Positions 39,353 to 48,445 of a DNA stretch of 64,000 nucleotides are shown piece after piece. The notes under the pieces are model-generated. The model made no database searches. It had not been told where the DNA came from and saw only the letters and a list, made by a program, of their open reading frames with translations. This DNA is from Candidatus Saccharimonadota bacterium (GTDB lineage: Bacteria; Patescibacteriota; Saccharimonadia; Saccharimonadales; Saccharimonadaceae), in assembly GCA_017511645.1 (NCBI GenBank), contig JAFWJH010000003.1:1-64000 (forward strand). The letters are read 5' to 3'. The translations under genes and the position numbers were made by a program. How positions within the stretch are numbered: the first letter of the stretch is position 1; each line of letters opens with the position of its first letter.

Positions 39353-40576
39353 CTAATTTTGCAGAAGTTTAGCAATTTTAGCTTTGAGTTTGTTTTCTTC
39401 GGGAGCGCCAGCAATGGTATCTACCCCTACTCGTAGCAAGCCAATAGCCGTAGCAAATGAATGATCTAGGTGGTCTTCTTCGCCTATGACAAGATTAGGA
39501 AGCTCATCGACATCCATTAGATGAATAATCGGGCGACGTGAAAACGGTAGATTTTGATACCAATCCGAAACGGCAAGAGTTTCTTGAAGCATTGAAAGGC
39601 TAGCGCCACCACCACAAAGCAGGACATTGCGCGGCAGGCTACCGATATTATCAAACTCTTCTAGGGCCACCTCAATACCAGTAAGCCAAACAGACAAGTT
39701 GCGCGAAAGCGCAGTCTCGACTTTAGCCTTGATGCGGTCATCTAATTTGCCAGAATCAAACTCTAATTTATAACGCTCGGCAGTGTCGGTATCTACACCG
39801 AGAGATTCGGCGATTTGGTGAGTGAAACTTTTACCACCGATAGAAAACATCTTAGTGCCCTCGACGCCGCCATCTTCAACTACGGCGATATCAGTAGTGC
39901 CCCCACCGATGTCCATCACAACGCTAGAAAAACTAGACTCGAGATCATCGCCAAGGCAGGCGCGACAAACCGCAAAAGGCTCGACCGCCACAGTAAGCAG
40001 GTCAAGATTAAGCTCGGCACAGACTTTTTCGATGGCAGCTACGTGGATAAGTGGTGCAAAAGCGGTATAAAATTGAATCACTACATCAGAGCCCTTAAAG
40101 CCGATAGGGTTAGAAATTTTGTAGCCGTCAATAGTAAGGGAAACAATGGCGGAATTGATCAGGCGGACTTCAACATTTTTATTACCAGTTTCGAGAGCTA
40201 CGGTCTTGCGGGCAACCTCACCAGATTTCTCTTGGACTTTTTTAATAATGTCGTTCATCTCGGCTTCGGTAATAGGCTTATTCGGGTTTTTGCGACTATA
40301 ACGGACAGTAGTAGTATTGCCTTTAATTAATTCGCCAGCAATACCGACTACGGTAAGCTCGGCGCGCTCGCCTGCTTGGCGTTCCACTTCTACGAGAGCC
40401 TCTTCGCACACGGAAACTACAGCAGGAATGTCTGCCACAGCGCCAGCGTGCATATTGCCATCTAACTGCTTCGCCTTGCCAGTACCCAAAATCTCTAAGT
40501 CACCTTTTTTGGTAGGTTTGGCCAAAATAGCTTTAACAAATTCAGTGCCAATATCAAGAGCCAGAATAGTACTCAT
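39353..40576 (-). CDS. FtsA-like actin-fold protein with SHS2 domain
   Basis: 407 residues. Actin-fold phosphate loops LALDIGTEFVKAILA and VVMDIGGGTTDIAVVE and the adenosine motif LCGGGASLSML are present. An inserted SHS2-like domain contains ISNPIGFKGSDVV, close to the FtsA signature NPIGMKG. The C-terminus NKLKAKIAKLLQN could be the amphipathic helix that ties FtsA to the membrane. PilM, the pilus actin homologue, is the main alternative, but no pilus genes are nearby. It stands alone with a leaderless -10 box (40583-40588) 6 nt before the ATG. Confidence 0.7.
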   Translation of the reverse strand: MSTILALDIGTEFVKAILAKPTKKGDLEILGTGKAKQLDGNMHAGAVADIPAVVSVCEEALVEVERQAGERAELTVVGIAGELIKGNTTTVRYSRKNPNKPITEAEMNDIIKKVQEKSGEVARKTVALETGNKNVEVRLINSAIVSLTIDGYKISNPIGFKGSDVVIQFYTAFAPLIHVAAIEKVCAELNLDLLTVAVEPFAVCRACLGDDLESSFSSVVMDIGGGTTDIAVVEDGGVEGTKMFSIGGKSFTHQIAESLGVDTDTAERYKLEFDSGKLDDRIKAKVETALSRNLSVWLTGIEVALEEFDNIGSLPRNVLLCGGGASLSMLQETLAVSDWYQNLPFSRRPIIHLMDVDELPNLVIGEEDHLDHSFATAIGLLRVGVDTIAGAPEENKLKAKIAKLLQN

Positions 40577-40597
40577 GGTTTAATTATAGCACAGTGT

Positions 40598-40625
40598 GGA
40601 CTTTTCTTTCGGAAAAGAAAAGTCC
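40598..40625. repeat. Perfect 12-bp hairpin between two reverse genes
   Basis: GGACTTTTCTTT (40598-40609) pairs fully with AAAGAAAAGTCC (40614-40625), loop CGGA. It lies 3' of the pseudouridine synthase gene (reverse strand) and 5' of the FtsA-like gene promoter. No T run follows on either strand. Confidence 0.6.
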
Positions 40626-40653
40626 AACAAAAGAAACCAGCTCTAGAAAGAAA

Positions 40654-41355
40654 TTAGAAGTCAATTCCAATTTCTTTTTTGTTTATGATCTGGAATTTTC
40701 CTGGTTTTAAATTACCTAATTCAAATATGCCAAATTTGGTTCTATGTAGTCTTTTAACTTTATAACCAAGAGCGGCAAAGGTACGGCGGATTTGACGATT
40801 GCGGCCCTCGGAGAGTTTAACAATGTAATGATCTTGATCTCTAATTACTAAAAACTTCGACGGGCCGTCGTCGAGCATGATGCCGTAATCGGAAATCATT
40901 TGCTGATGCAATGGCTCGAGCGGGCGATCTAGTTCAACTTCATAGATCTTTTCCTTATGAAACTTGGGATGAGTCATTTGGAAGGCAAAGTCGCCGTCAT
41001 TGGTAAGCAAAATCAAACCTGAGCTATCTTTGTCTAGGCGACCGACGGTTTTTAATTTACGGTATTCTTTGGGCAATAATTCATATAAAGTGGGCGCTGG
41101 GCCTTGAGCACGACGCGAACAAACATAACCGATAGGCTTGTGAAACGCAATATACGAGAAATCCGTCTCGAACGGTATTATACTTCCATTATAACATACT
41201 TTATTATTTTTGTCAATTCTATCACCTAGTTTGGCTGGTTTTTCATCTATCAAAATTCGGCCGGCGGTAATCAAATCGTCAGCCTCGCGACGCGAAACTC
41301 CTAAACGTTCGGCGAGAAACTTATTGAGCCGGATTTGGCTGGGAGGGTTGAGCAT
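40654..41355 (-). CDS. RsuA/RluB-family 16S/23S rRNA pseudouridine synthase
   Basis: 233 residues. N-terminal S4 RNA-binding domain (LNKFLAERLGVSRREADDLI) followed by the catalytic core with GRLDKDSSGLILLTNDG (catalytic Asp) and EGRNRQIRR. Substrate could be 23S U2605 (RluB) or another single uridine; the family assignment is firm but the target is not. It starts 35 bp inside the response regulator gene. Confidence 0.92.
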   Translation of the reverse strand: MLNPPSQIRLNKFLAERLGVSRREADDLITAGRILIDEKPAKLGDRIDKNNKVCYNGSIIPFETDFSYIAFHKPIGYVCSRRAQGPAPTLYELLPKEYRKLKTVGRLDKDSSGLILLTNDGDFAFQMTHPKFHKEKIYEVELDRPLEPLHQQMISDYGIMLDDGPSKFLVIRDQDHYIVKLSEGRNRQIRRTFAALGYKVKRLHRTKFGIFELGNLKPGKFQIINKKEIGIDF

Positions 41356-41899
41356 CGTCTACCTGATAGTTAGAAAAATCTGGCAAATCGGCGGTTGGAG
41401 TAGCCGGAGCCTGAGCGGGGGCGGCCGTAATATCTGGAGTAACTGGTGCGGTTGCTGATGCCGCCTGAGCTGGCGCAACTGACGCCTCTGAATTAACTGA
41501 AACTTCTGGAGTAGCCGGTGCGGCAGCCGGACGATCGCCTAAAACTTCGTGGATAGTGTTTATTACGTCTTCGATGCCAACTTGAGATTTTACCAAGTAG
41601 CGGTCGGCGCCTAACCTTTCGCCGCGTTGACGTTGATCTTCGGCTGATAGAGCGGTCATCATAACAACTTTAATGTTTGCGGTCTCTGGAGTAGAACGCA
41701 AAATATCTAACATGTCAAAACCAGAAATCTTTGGCATCATTACATCGGATAAAATTAGGTCTGGTTTTTCGCGTACGGCCATAGCAAGAGCCTCTTCACC
41801 ATCACCGGCCGATACCACATCGTAACCTTCGGCGGTGATGCGGATTCCGTAAATCTCTCTTAGGCTTGCGTCGTCTTCGACTACCATTATCTTACTCAT
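41321..41899 (-). CDS. Receiver-domain response regulator with Pro/Ala-rich tail
   Basis: 192 residues. Residues 1-120 form a receiver domain: acidic pocket VVEDD, phospho-Asp in LILSDVMMPK (~52), Thr in MMTALS (~81), Lys in YLVKS (~103). There is no DNA-binding output domain; the remaining ~70 residues are a disordered Pro/Ala/Val tail ending NPAQ. Output may go through protein contact via this tail. It overlaps the sensor kinase stop by 4 bp, so the pair is co-expressed. Confidence 0.92.
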   Translation of the reverse strand: MSKIMVVEDDASLREIYGIRITAEGYDVVSAGDGEEALAMAVREKPDLILSDVMMPKISGFDMLDILRSTPETANIKVVMMTALSAEDQRQRGERLGADRYLVKSQVGIEDVINTIHEVLGDRPAAAPATPEVSVNSEASVAPAQAASATAPVTPDITAAPAQAPATPTADLPDFSNYQVDDAQPSQPNPAQ

Positions 41900-43281
41900 T
41901 GTTGTACTCCGTTTAGATTGTTATTAATTTGGGGTGCAGGTTGGGTGGGTGCGGTTGGCGGCGCAGGCGGAGAAATTGGCGGAGCCGGAGGGGGGGTTGG
42001 CGCTGGGGTCATCACTGGCGCCATTGGTGCCGGAATCTGAGGCGCGGATTGTGGAGCCGGTTGGGTTGCCTGAGGTTGTACCTGTTGAGCCTGCAGCTGC
42101 TGATTACGCACTACAATCATACGCTTTTCGTATTCTTCGCTAGTAATGCGGGGGAGGGAAACAAAGAAAGTAGAGCCCTCGCCAAAGGCCGATTCGGCCC
42201 AGACGCGACCACCCATTGCTTCGACGCGCTGCTTGACTAAATAAAGGCCTAGTCCGGTACCGCCGATAGTGCGGGTATCAGAATTGTCGGCACGATAAAA
42301 CTTTTGGAAAATATGCCCAAGATCATCGGCCGAAATACCGATACCAGTATCGGTAACATTAATTAGCACGCGATCGCCATCTCCTCTTACATTGACATAA
42401 ATCGAGCCGCCAGCTGGGGTGTATTTGATGGCGTTTTCGATCAGATTATCAAGAATTTCACGCATAAAATTAACATCAACAAAGCCATATACAACTTGGC
42501 TCATCTGACGACCTTCACCAAATGAAATCGGATCGCTGGAGCCAAAGGTAAAATTAAGCTTGGCATCTTTGGCACGGACAATATAATCATCAGAAATAGT
42601 CTTGACTAGACCGACCATTTCGACCGGCTCAAAATGTGGTTTGACTTTACCGTCATCTAGTTTGGTAACATCGAGTAAATCTTGAAATAGTTTACCTAAA
42701 TGCTTGGATGCTTTTTCGGCGGCGGCAAGGTAGCTCCGTGCGCGTTCGTCGATAGTAGCGGTCTGAGGATTTAAAGCTAAAGATAAGTATCCATCAATAG
42801 TGGCAACTGGGGTACGCATCTCGTGCGAAGCAGTGGAAATAAACTCAGTCTGCTCACCTTCTTCGGCTAGCTCTTTAGTAATGTTGCGAAAAGTAATGAT
42901 GCGATTTTGCCCCATACCCTCAGCCGGCAACACCGAGATAGCTATCGGGATACGCTTGTCAGACTGACCGGCAATCAAGCAACCCTGAAAGGAATCTAGC
43001 GGCTGGCCAGAATTCATAGCCTGAAGGAGAGGGTTTTCCAAATCCGAAAGTTCGCGGCCTTCTTTGGTTTCTAATTTTAACAAAAGCCCGTAATCTAACC
43101 CAATAGCTTTGTCAGCAGAGCCACACTCGGTCATTGTAATGGCGGCAGGGTTGATAAACTGTATCACGCCAGACTTGTCGGTAATAATCACGCCGTCGTG
43201 GATGTTTTTTAATGCCATCTCAGCCAGACCGGCCTGATTTGCCGAGCTATTTTTGGGCTGATTACGTTTAAACATACTCAT
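41896..43281 (-). CDS. Soluble PAS histidine kinase with Pro/Gln-rich tail
   Basis: 461 residues. PAS domain ~28-135 (GVIITDKSGVIQFINPAAI), HisKA H-box STASHEMRTPVATIDGYL (~155), N-box LIENAIKYTPAGG, G1 DTGIGI, G2 GTGLGLYLV. No membrane segment, so it senses a cytosolic signal. The last ~75 residues are Pro/Gln/Ala-rich repeats (PAPQSAPQIPAP, PPAPPISPPAPP) parallel to the tail of its regulator. Reverse-strand -10 TAAAAT (43290-43295) lies 8 nt before the ATG, back-to-back with the promoter of the gene at 43330. Confidence 0.92.
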   Translation of the reverse strand: MSMFKRNQPKNSSANQAGLAEMALKNIHDGVIITDKSGVIQFINPAAITMTECGSADKAIGLDYGLLLKLETKEGRELSDLENPLLQAMNSGQPLDSFQGCLIAGQSDKRIPIAISVLPAEGMGQNRIITFRNITKELAEEGEQTEFISTASHEMRTPVATIDGYLSLALNPQTATIDERARSYLAAAEKASKHLGKLFQDLLDVTKLDDGKVKPHFEPVEMVGLVKTISDDYIVRAKDAKLNFTFGSSDPISFGEGRQMSQVVYGFVDVNFMREILDNLIENAIKYTPAGGSIYVNVRGDGDRVLINVTDTGIGISADDLGHIFQKFYRADNSDTRTIGGTGLGLYLVKQRVEAMGGRVWAESAFGEGSTFFVSLPRITSEEYEKRMIVVRNQQLQAQQVQPQATQPAPQSAPQIPAPMAPVMTPAPTPPPAPPISPPAPPTAPTQPAPQINNNLNGVQQ

Positions 43282-43329
43282 CTAGGTTTATTTTAACACA
43301 AGCTGAATAAAATGTGGTAATATTTAATT

Positions 43330-45012
43330 ATGAATAAAGACGTCATTTATATCGAGCCGGAAGATGATATTACCGATATCATTACCAAAATCGAAAATTC
43401 TAAAGAGAAAATCGTCGCGCTGGTGCCACCAAAAAAGGCTGGCGTGTTTCGTAGCGTAGTGAATATTAAATTGATTTCAAAAGTAGGAAATACTTCTGAA
43501 AAAACTGTAGTATTAGTAACTACCGATCCATCTATTGTCAAATTAGCGGCCGCTACCAAGATACCGGTTACCAAAAACCTCCAGACGCCGCCAGCGGTGC
43601 CAGAGATGGACCTTGAGGTAGAAGAAACCTCAGAGGAAGAAGTGGTAGATGCACCTGAAGACGAAGAGGAGACAGTAGAGGAGGTAGCCGAAGAAGTTGA
43701 AGAGCCTGAGCCAGAAAAGAAGGAAAAGAAACCAAAGAAAAAAGAAAAAAAGGCCAAAAAATCGAGTGAAAAGACCGGTAATCCGGTAATAGACTGGATC
43801 AAGGCACACAAGAAACTCACGATTTTTGCTGGGATTGCAGCAGTGGCATTGATTATTTTCCTGGTTTGGGCGTTTGCGATAGCCCCAGCTGCTACTGTTA
43901 CGGTAGGTATCCAGACGGAGTCTAAAAGCTTTGCAGAGAATGTATCATTCACTACAAATGCAACAGACGAGAACGCAAAAGAAGGTAAGCTATATCTACA
44001 AGAAAAGAAAGTAGAAAAAGTACAAGAGGTGAAATTTGAGGCTACTGGTAAAAAAAATGTCGGCGAAAAAGCAACCGGCACTTTGGTCATAACCCGTAAT
44101 TTTTTCATGGGCGGGTCGATCGAAATTCACGAAGGTAATATTTTTACAATAAACGGATTAAATTATCTAGCGACAGAAAATGTATCCATTGGATGGTCTG
44201 GTTGGGGATCATCACCTAGTGAAATGAAGGAAAGTGTAAAAAACTGTGCGAATGCATCGACTGCTATAGATAATGAGTTTTGTACTAAAATAGCAAAGGT
44301 AAAAGTTGTCGCCGCTGAAGGTGGGTCTAAATATAATATACCAGCGTCTAGTGGTGGGTGGAGCTCAGTAGTGCAAGTAGATATTAGATCCGACGATCCT
44401 ATGTCTGGTGGTACAGACAATGTCGTCACCATCGTAGAACAATCAGATATTGAAAAGGCAAAAGACCAACTAAAATCTTCTAGTGAAGAAGAAGTGAAGC
44501 AAAAACTTTATGAAGATGTCGGCGATAATATGATGATTATCGAATCTAGCTTCAAACAAGAAACTGCCGCGGCCGAAGCCACTCCAGCTGCGGGCGAAGA
44601 GGTAAAGGAGGGCACTACCCCTACTTTGAAGGCCACCACTACCGCTACTGTATACGCAATAGATAAAGCAAAGATGGAAGAGTTTATCACCGAAAAGGCT
44701 AAGTTAGACGACGATCAAAAGATTTACGAGATTAAAGATCCATTTATCGAGAACTTTGGTGAGGTAAGTGGTGGGTATACTGGTCGGCTTAAGACTAACT
44801 ACGCGGTAGGCCCAAAGGTCACTGACAGCGATATTTTAGAGATGATTAAAGGCAAAGGCGTAGGTGATGCCCAACATGACCTTAAGAATATTAACGGTAT
44901 TGTATCGGTATCGATCGAGACTTCTTATCCGTGGGTAAGTGTTATCCCAGGGGACACCAATAAGATCACTATCAATATAGAGGTGAAGGAAAAAGAGGGT
45001 GGCTCTGAATAG
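43330..45012 (+). CDS. Large membrane-anchored CPR protein, baseplate-J-like ectodomain
   Basis: 560 residues. The N-terminal ~80 residues (MNKDVIYIEPEDDITDIITK, VALVPPKKAGVFRSVVN) form a small alpha/beta domain common in CPR proteins. An acidic stretch (~95-140) is followed by a Lys-rich stretch (KKEKKPKKKEKKAKK), one membrane helix (~165-188), and an exported domain of ~370 residues with repeated beta segments similar to baseplate J/gp47-like CPR proteins. Function unknown; envelope structure or secretion is likely. TAATAT at 43318-43323 lies 6 nt before the ATG. The opposite ends of the acidic and basic runs suggest an intracellular tether. Confidence 0.75.
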   Translation: MNKDVIYIEPEDDITDIITKIENSKEKIVALVPPKKAGVFRSVVNIKLISKVGNTSEKTVVLVTTDPSIVKLAAATKIPVTKNLQTPPAVPEMDLEVEETSEEEVVDAPEDEEETVEEVAEEVEEPEPEKKEKKPKKKEKKAKKSSEKTGNPVIDWIKAHKKLTIFAGIAAVALIIFLVWAFAIAPAATVTVGIQTESKSFAENVSFTTNATDENAKEGKLYLQEKKVEKVQEVKFEATGKKNVGEKATGTLVITRNFFMGGSIEIHEGNIFTINGLNYLATENVSIGWSGWGSSPSEMKESVKNCANASTAIDNEFCTKIAKVKVVAAEGGSKYNIPASSGGWSSVVQVDIRSDDPMSGGTDNVVTIVEQSDIEKAKDQLKSSSEEEVKQKLYEDVGDNMMIIESSFKQETAAAEATPAAGEEVKEGTTPTLKATTTATVYAIDKAKMEEFITEKAKLDDDQKIYEIKDPFIENFGEVSGGYTGRLKTNYAVGPKVTDSDILEMIKGKGVGDAQHDLKNINGIVSVSIETSYPWVSVIPGDTNKITINIEVKEKEGGSE

Positions 45013-45030
45013 GTCAAATGGGGTTAAAAA

Positions 45031-46368
45031 ATGAAGATTTTAGCCCTCGATGTAGGCGAAAAACGCATTGGTGTAGCCAAGGCTGATTCAAGCACCCGGA
45101 TCGCGGTACCAGTCGGGTTTGTTGAAGTAGACGGCTCAGAATGGCAGGAAATCGCTCGTATTGCGCGGCTAAATAGCACTAATTTCTTTGTGTTGGGGCT
45201 GCCACGCAGTAACGAAGGTAACGAGACAGCCCAATCTGTGTACGTGCGAAACTTCGCAAAAACCCTAGTAGAAAAAATACCTGACGCCAAGATCCGCCTC
45301 CAGGATGAGTCACTTACCTCTGTAGTAGCCGAAGAAAGGCTAAAATCTCGTAAAAAGTCGTATGAAAAAGGTGAAATTGATGCCGAGGCCGCTTCGATTA
45401 TACTGCAAGATTTCTTAGAAAGTTTTAGGGCAGACTCTACAGAACCACTCCCTGAAAGCGATAAAATTGACAAAGTAAAATTAAAGACAAAGAAAGCAAA
45501 GCATAAAATGAAAACGACGACCAAATGGATCTCTGGCGTAGTAATACTGGTAATATTAGGACTGACAATTACTGGAGTGGCTTTGTTTATTAGGGACCAG
45601 AGATATAAAGAATATGCCGAGCAATTTGCCGAAATAGAGTCCCAGATGGAGGCAGACGTGTTTGACCTGACTATCCGGCCCGGAGAGACTATTTCAGAGG
45701 TAAAAAAAAGTCTAATAGAAGTAGGCTATAGCACAGAGGAAGCAGATGCGGCGTTGAATGCGAATTATAACTTCGCTTTTTTACAGGGGCGGCCAGAGGG
45801 GGCTAGCCTAGAAGGCTATCTCTATGGCGAAACGCATCAATTCTACGGTGATACTCCGGCAACAGAAGTGATAGAAACATATCTTAAGGGGATGGAAAAA
45901 GTCATCACTGAAAACGACCTAGAAGCTAAATATGCCGCGCAGGGGTTATCTCTGTACGAAGGCATCACACTGGCATCGGTAGTACAAAAGGAGGCGCCCG
46001 CCCCCGAGATGCCAACTGTAGCACAGGTATTCTTGACACGTTTGGCGTACGGAATGCTCCTGGGAAGCGACGTAACAGTGTCCTACGCGGTAGATATGGT
46101 CGATCCTGATAGGCAGACGTATGTAGATAATCAAGCGGCTCTGACGATCGATTCTTGCTATAATACGCGGCTTTACGCTGGGCTGCCCTGTGGGCCCATC
46201 TCTAACCCTGGCCTTGCGGCGCTCCTAGCAGTAGCCGAGCCATCAGATACGGCTTATCTTTACTTCTTGACAGGAGACGATGGAGTGATGTATTATAGTT
46301 ATACAGAGGCAGAGCATATTCAGAACATTTACAGCCATTGCCAAAACCTCTGTAATGTATCATTATGA
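45031..46368 (+). CDS. RuvX (YqgF) nuclease fused to MltG-like lytic transglycosylase
   Basis: 445 residues in one frame. Residues ~1-140 are RuvX/YqgF, the RNase H-fold 16S rRNA processing/resolvase family: LDVGEKRIGVAKAD, GLPRSNEG, DESLTSVVAEE and DAEAASIIL keep the acidic residues. After a Lys-rich linker (KLKTKKAKHK) a membrane helix (~167-187) starts an MltG-like endolytic transglycosylase: LASVVQKEA, YNTRLYAGLPCGPISNPG and EAEHIQNIY. The usual V-E-K-E of MltG is V-Q-K-E here. An internal ATG at 45508 could also give MltG alone. It overlaps the LysM-CHAP gene by 4 bp, forming a wall-remodelling pair. Confidence 0.88.
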   Translation: MKILALDVGEKRIGVAKADSSTRIAVPVGFVEVDGSEWQEIARIARLNSTNFFVLGLPRSNEGNETAQSVYVRNFAKTLVEKIPDAKIRLQDESLTSVVAEERLKSRKKSYEKGEIDAEAASIILQDFLESFRADSTEPLPESDKIDKVKLKTKKAKHKMKTTTKWISGVVILVILGLTITGVALFIRDQRYKEYAEQFAEIESQMEADVFDLTIRPGETISEVKKSLIEVGYSTEEADAALNANYNFAFLQGRPEGASLEGYLYGETHQFYGDTPATEVIETYLKGMEKVITENDLEAKYAAQGLSLYEGITLASVVQKEAPAPEMPTVAQVFLTRLAYGMLLGSDVTVSYAVDMVDPDRQTYVDNQAALTIDSCYNTRLYAGLPCGPISNPGLAALLAVAEPSDTAYLYFLTGDDGVMYYSYTEAEHIQNIYSHCQNLCNVSL

Positions 46369-47423
46369 CGAAAAGTAAGAAAAAGTTTAACCTAAAAGAG
46401 CATAAAAACGTGCTTTTTTATCTAGTAGCGGGGATCTTAACCTTAGCGTTGGTTTTTGTGGGTTCGTTAGATAAGTACAACTCCGAAGTCAGCCTTAGTC
46501 TTGATACTTTTGCTAAAAATGACAATAATATCTCGGTAGACCAGCTCTCTGAGCTCTATATGGTGGCTGGGTTATCTAATGCGCTAAACCTAGCTAGCGC
46601 CACTGATGTAGCATCGAATTATGTAATGGTAAACTCTATGCATGACTCGGGTCAAACCTCTAGCGGCAAGATCGAAAAACCAAATCTCACCAATATTCAA
46701 GCCTCTCGGGGGGTAATCGAGCACGTGGTAGGTGACGGCGAGACTATGGATACAATTGCCGCGCAATATGGCGTCTCGACAGATCAAATTCGGTGGTCTA
46801 ATAATCTTAAAACTACCGATGTTTCAGCTGGTATGACACTTTTTATTCCGAGCACCTCTGGTATTGTATATACAGTAAAAGCTGATGACACCGTAGAGAG
46901 TATTGCGTCGAAGTATGGGTCCAGTGCGCCAGAGATTATTGCAATGAACGACCTCGAGGTATCCGGCATCTCTGAGGGCATGCGGATCATTATTAAGGAT
47001 GGTACGTTGCCAAGCACCGAGCGCCCAGAGTATGTGGCGCCAGTAACGACGCGAACCTACGCTACTTATACCTATTTAGGCAATTCTTCGAACCGAGCTA
47101 ACCTAATGTGTAACAGGAGCCTTGGCGCTGGTCAATGTACGACTTGGGGGTGGCTGAAGCGGCCAGATCTCGGCTTTATTAAAGCAAATGCTAACCGCTG
47201 GGACGACGTGGCTAGATCGGCTGGATTACTAGTGAACAGGACCCCGTCGGCAGGGGCAATCTTCCAAACTGATTCGGGTTGGTACGGACATGTAGGGTAC
47301 GTGGAGTCAGTCAATAGCGATGGATCTATTAATGTTTCTGAACGCAACTATGCTGGATGTTATGGAGTACTCTTCTCAACTATCCCGGCTAGCGATGTAG
47401 GAAATTTCAATTATATTCATTAG
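46365..47423 (+). CDS. LysM-LysM-CHAP peptidoglycan hydrolase
   Basis: 352 residues. N-terminal membrane helix ~16-34. Two LysM domains (VVGDGETMDTIAAQYGVST, ~125-168; TVKADDTVESIASKYGSS, ~174-218) bind glycan. The C-terminal CHAP amidase/endopeptidase has catalytic Cys in AGQCTTWGWL and His in WYGHVGYVES. It would cleave peptide cross-links in its own or a host's wall. The ATGA overlap with the RuvX-MltG gene suggests coordinated expression. Confidence 0.93.
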   Translation: MTKSKKKFNLKEHKNVLFYLVAGILTLALVFVGSLDKYNSEVSLSLDTFAKNDNNISVDQLSELYMVAGLSNALNLASATDVASNYVMVNSMHDSGQTSSGKIEKPNLTNIQASRGVIEHVVGDGETMDTIAAQYGVSTDQIRWSNNLKTTDVSAGMTLFIPSTSGIVYTVKADDTVESIASKYGSSAPEIIAMNDLEVSGISEGMRIIIKDGTLPSTERPEYVAPVTTRTYATYTYLGNSSNRANLMCNRSLGAGQCTTWGWLKRPDLGFIKANANRWDDVARSAGLLVNRTPSAGAIFQTDSGWYGHVGYVESVNSDGSINVSERNYAGCYGVLFSTIPASDVGNFNYIH

Positions 47424-47424
47424 C

Positions 47425-48417
47425 CTAGTTTAAGCTCCAGTTATTGGCACCGAGAGAGCGAACGGCGCCGCGGATTTCCAGCAAAGTCATGGTCTGATTA
47501 AACTCTGAGGCGGAAATACCTAGAACTTTCATGATATCCTCGCCATTTCTAAGACCCTCAGAAAGAGCGCGCAGAATCGCCGTCTCCCCCTCTGTATCAC
47601 CAAATAGGAGGGTCTGGCTAGGCTTTTTGCGCTTTTTAATATAAGCCTCAGGGAAGAGCAGACGCAACAAATCTTCTGGGCCAGTATAGGGGTTGGCACC
47701 CTGACGGATCAGCCTGTTGCACCCAATCGAATAGGGGTTAGTAATATTGCCTGGCACCGCAAAAACCTCTTTGCCTTGATCTATAGCGTGGGCGGCGGTA
47801 TTGAGCGAGCCAGATTTTTCGGCTGCCTCTACCACTATTACAATATCTGCTAGGCCAGAGATAATGCGATTGCGCTCCAAGAAACTAGTTTTCGGGAATA
47901 CTTCTGTGCCCGGACCGTATTCACTCATTACAGCGCCACCCCTGTCGATGATTTCTCGCGCAAGAGGACGGTGTGCGGTAGGATAAATATTATCTATCGC
48001 GGTGCCTAGCACAGCCACGGTAATGCCACCGGCGTCAAGGCAAGCCTGATGGGCAATACTATCTATACCATAAGCTAGGCCAGATACGATCACTACACCC
48101 TTTTTGGCTAGCTCATAGGCCATTTTATACGCTACTTCTTCGCCATATCTCGTATTGTGGCGGCTACCTACTATTGCGACAGTTTTTGGGCGAATTGTCT
48201 TGACTGGTGTTCGGTTTTTTGTGCTTGATTTTTGGCGCTTTTCATGTTGTTTTATAGTTTTTTGATCTGGCGTTTTTGACATATTTTCTGGCATTTTACC
48301 ATAAAAATACAATGTTTTAGGCTTAAGCGCAATGGTACTTAACACCTCTGTAAAATTATGCTCTAGGGGTGAAATTTGGTTGATTTTTGTAAAAAAGTGT
48401 GAAAAAAGTGTTGACAT
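47425..48417 (-). CDS. dprA: DNA-processing protein DprA
   Basis: Loads RecA on incoming single-stranded DNA in natural transformation. 330 residues. Rossmann-like core VAIVGSRHNTRYGEE, VSGLAYGIDSIAH, SEYGPGT, FLERNRIISGLADIVIVVEA, VPGNITNPYSIGCNRLI and the C-terminal winged helix are visible. A basic low-complexity insert (~48-78) separates the short N-terminal domain. The ATG 48417 overlaps the -35 box of the divergent RNA promoter, with CGAGG (48425-48429) as ribosome site. Expression of the two may interfere. Confidence 0.93.
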   Translation of the reverse strand: MSTLFSHFFTKINQISPLEHNFTEVLSTIALKPKTLYFYGKMPENMSKTPDQKTIKQHEKRQKSSTKNRTPVKTIRPKTVAIVGSRHNTRYGEEVAYKMAYELAKKGVVIVSGLAYGIDSIAHQACLDAGGITVAVLGTAIDNIYPTAHRPLAREIIDRGGAVMSEYGPGTEVFPKTSFLERNRIISGLADIVIVVEAAEKSGSLNTAAHAIDQGKEVFAVPGNITNPYSIGCNRLIRQGANPYTGPEDLLRLLFPEAYIKKRKKPSQTLLFGDTEGETAILRALSEGLRNGEDIMKVLGISASEFNQTMTLLEIRGAVRSLGANNWSLN

Positions 48418-48439
48418 ATTTTACCTCGTGTGATATAAT
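48411..48439 (+). promoter_or_regulatory. Near-consensus sigma70 promoter of the orphan RNA
   Basis: TTGACA (48411-48416) and TATAAT (48434-48439) with exactly 17 bp between: the best promoter in the window. It drives the RNA at 48446-48757 and not topA directly, because a terminator intervenes. Confidence 0.85.
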
Positions 48440-48445
48440 GAAGAC

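Noticed and set aside
40598-40625. Intrinsic terminator for the pseudouridine synthase gene
   Set aside because: The hairpin is perfect, but no T run follows on either strand; listed only as a repeat.
43347-44108. Long reverse reading frame (253 codons) opposite the membrane protein gene
   Set aside because: It is the Ser/Thr-rich antisense of an acidic and lysine-rich coding region, has no promoter or ribosome site, and the forward gene has a clear start and domain structure.
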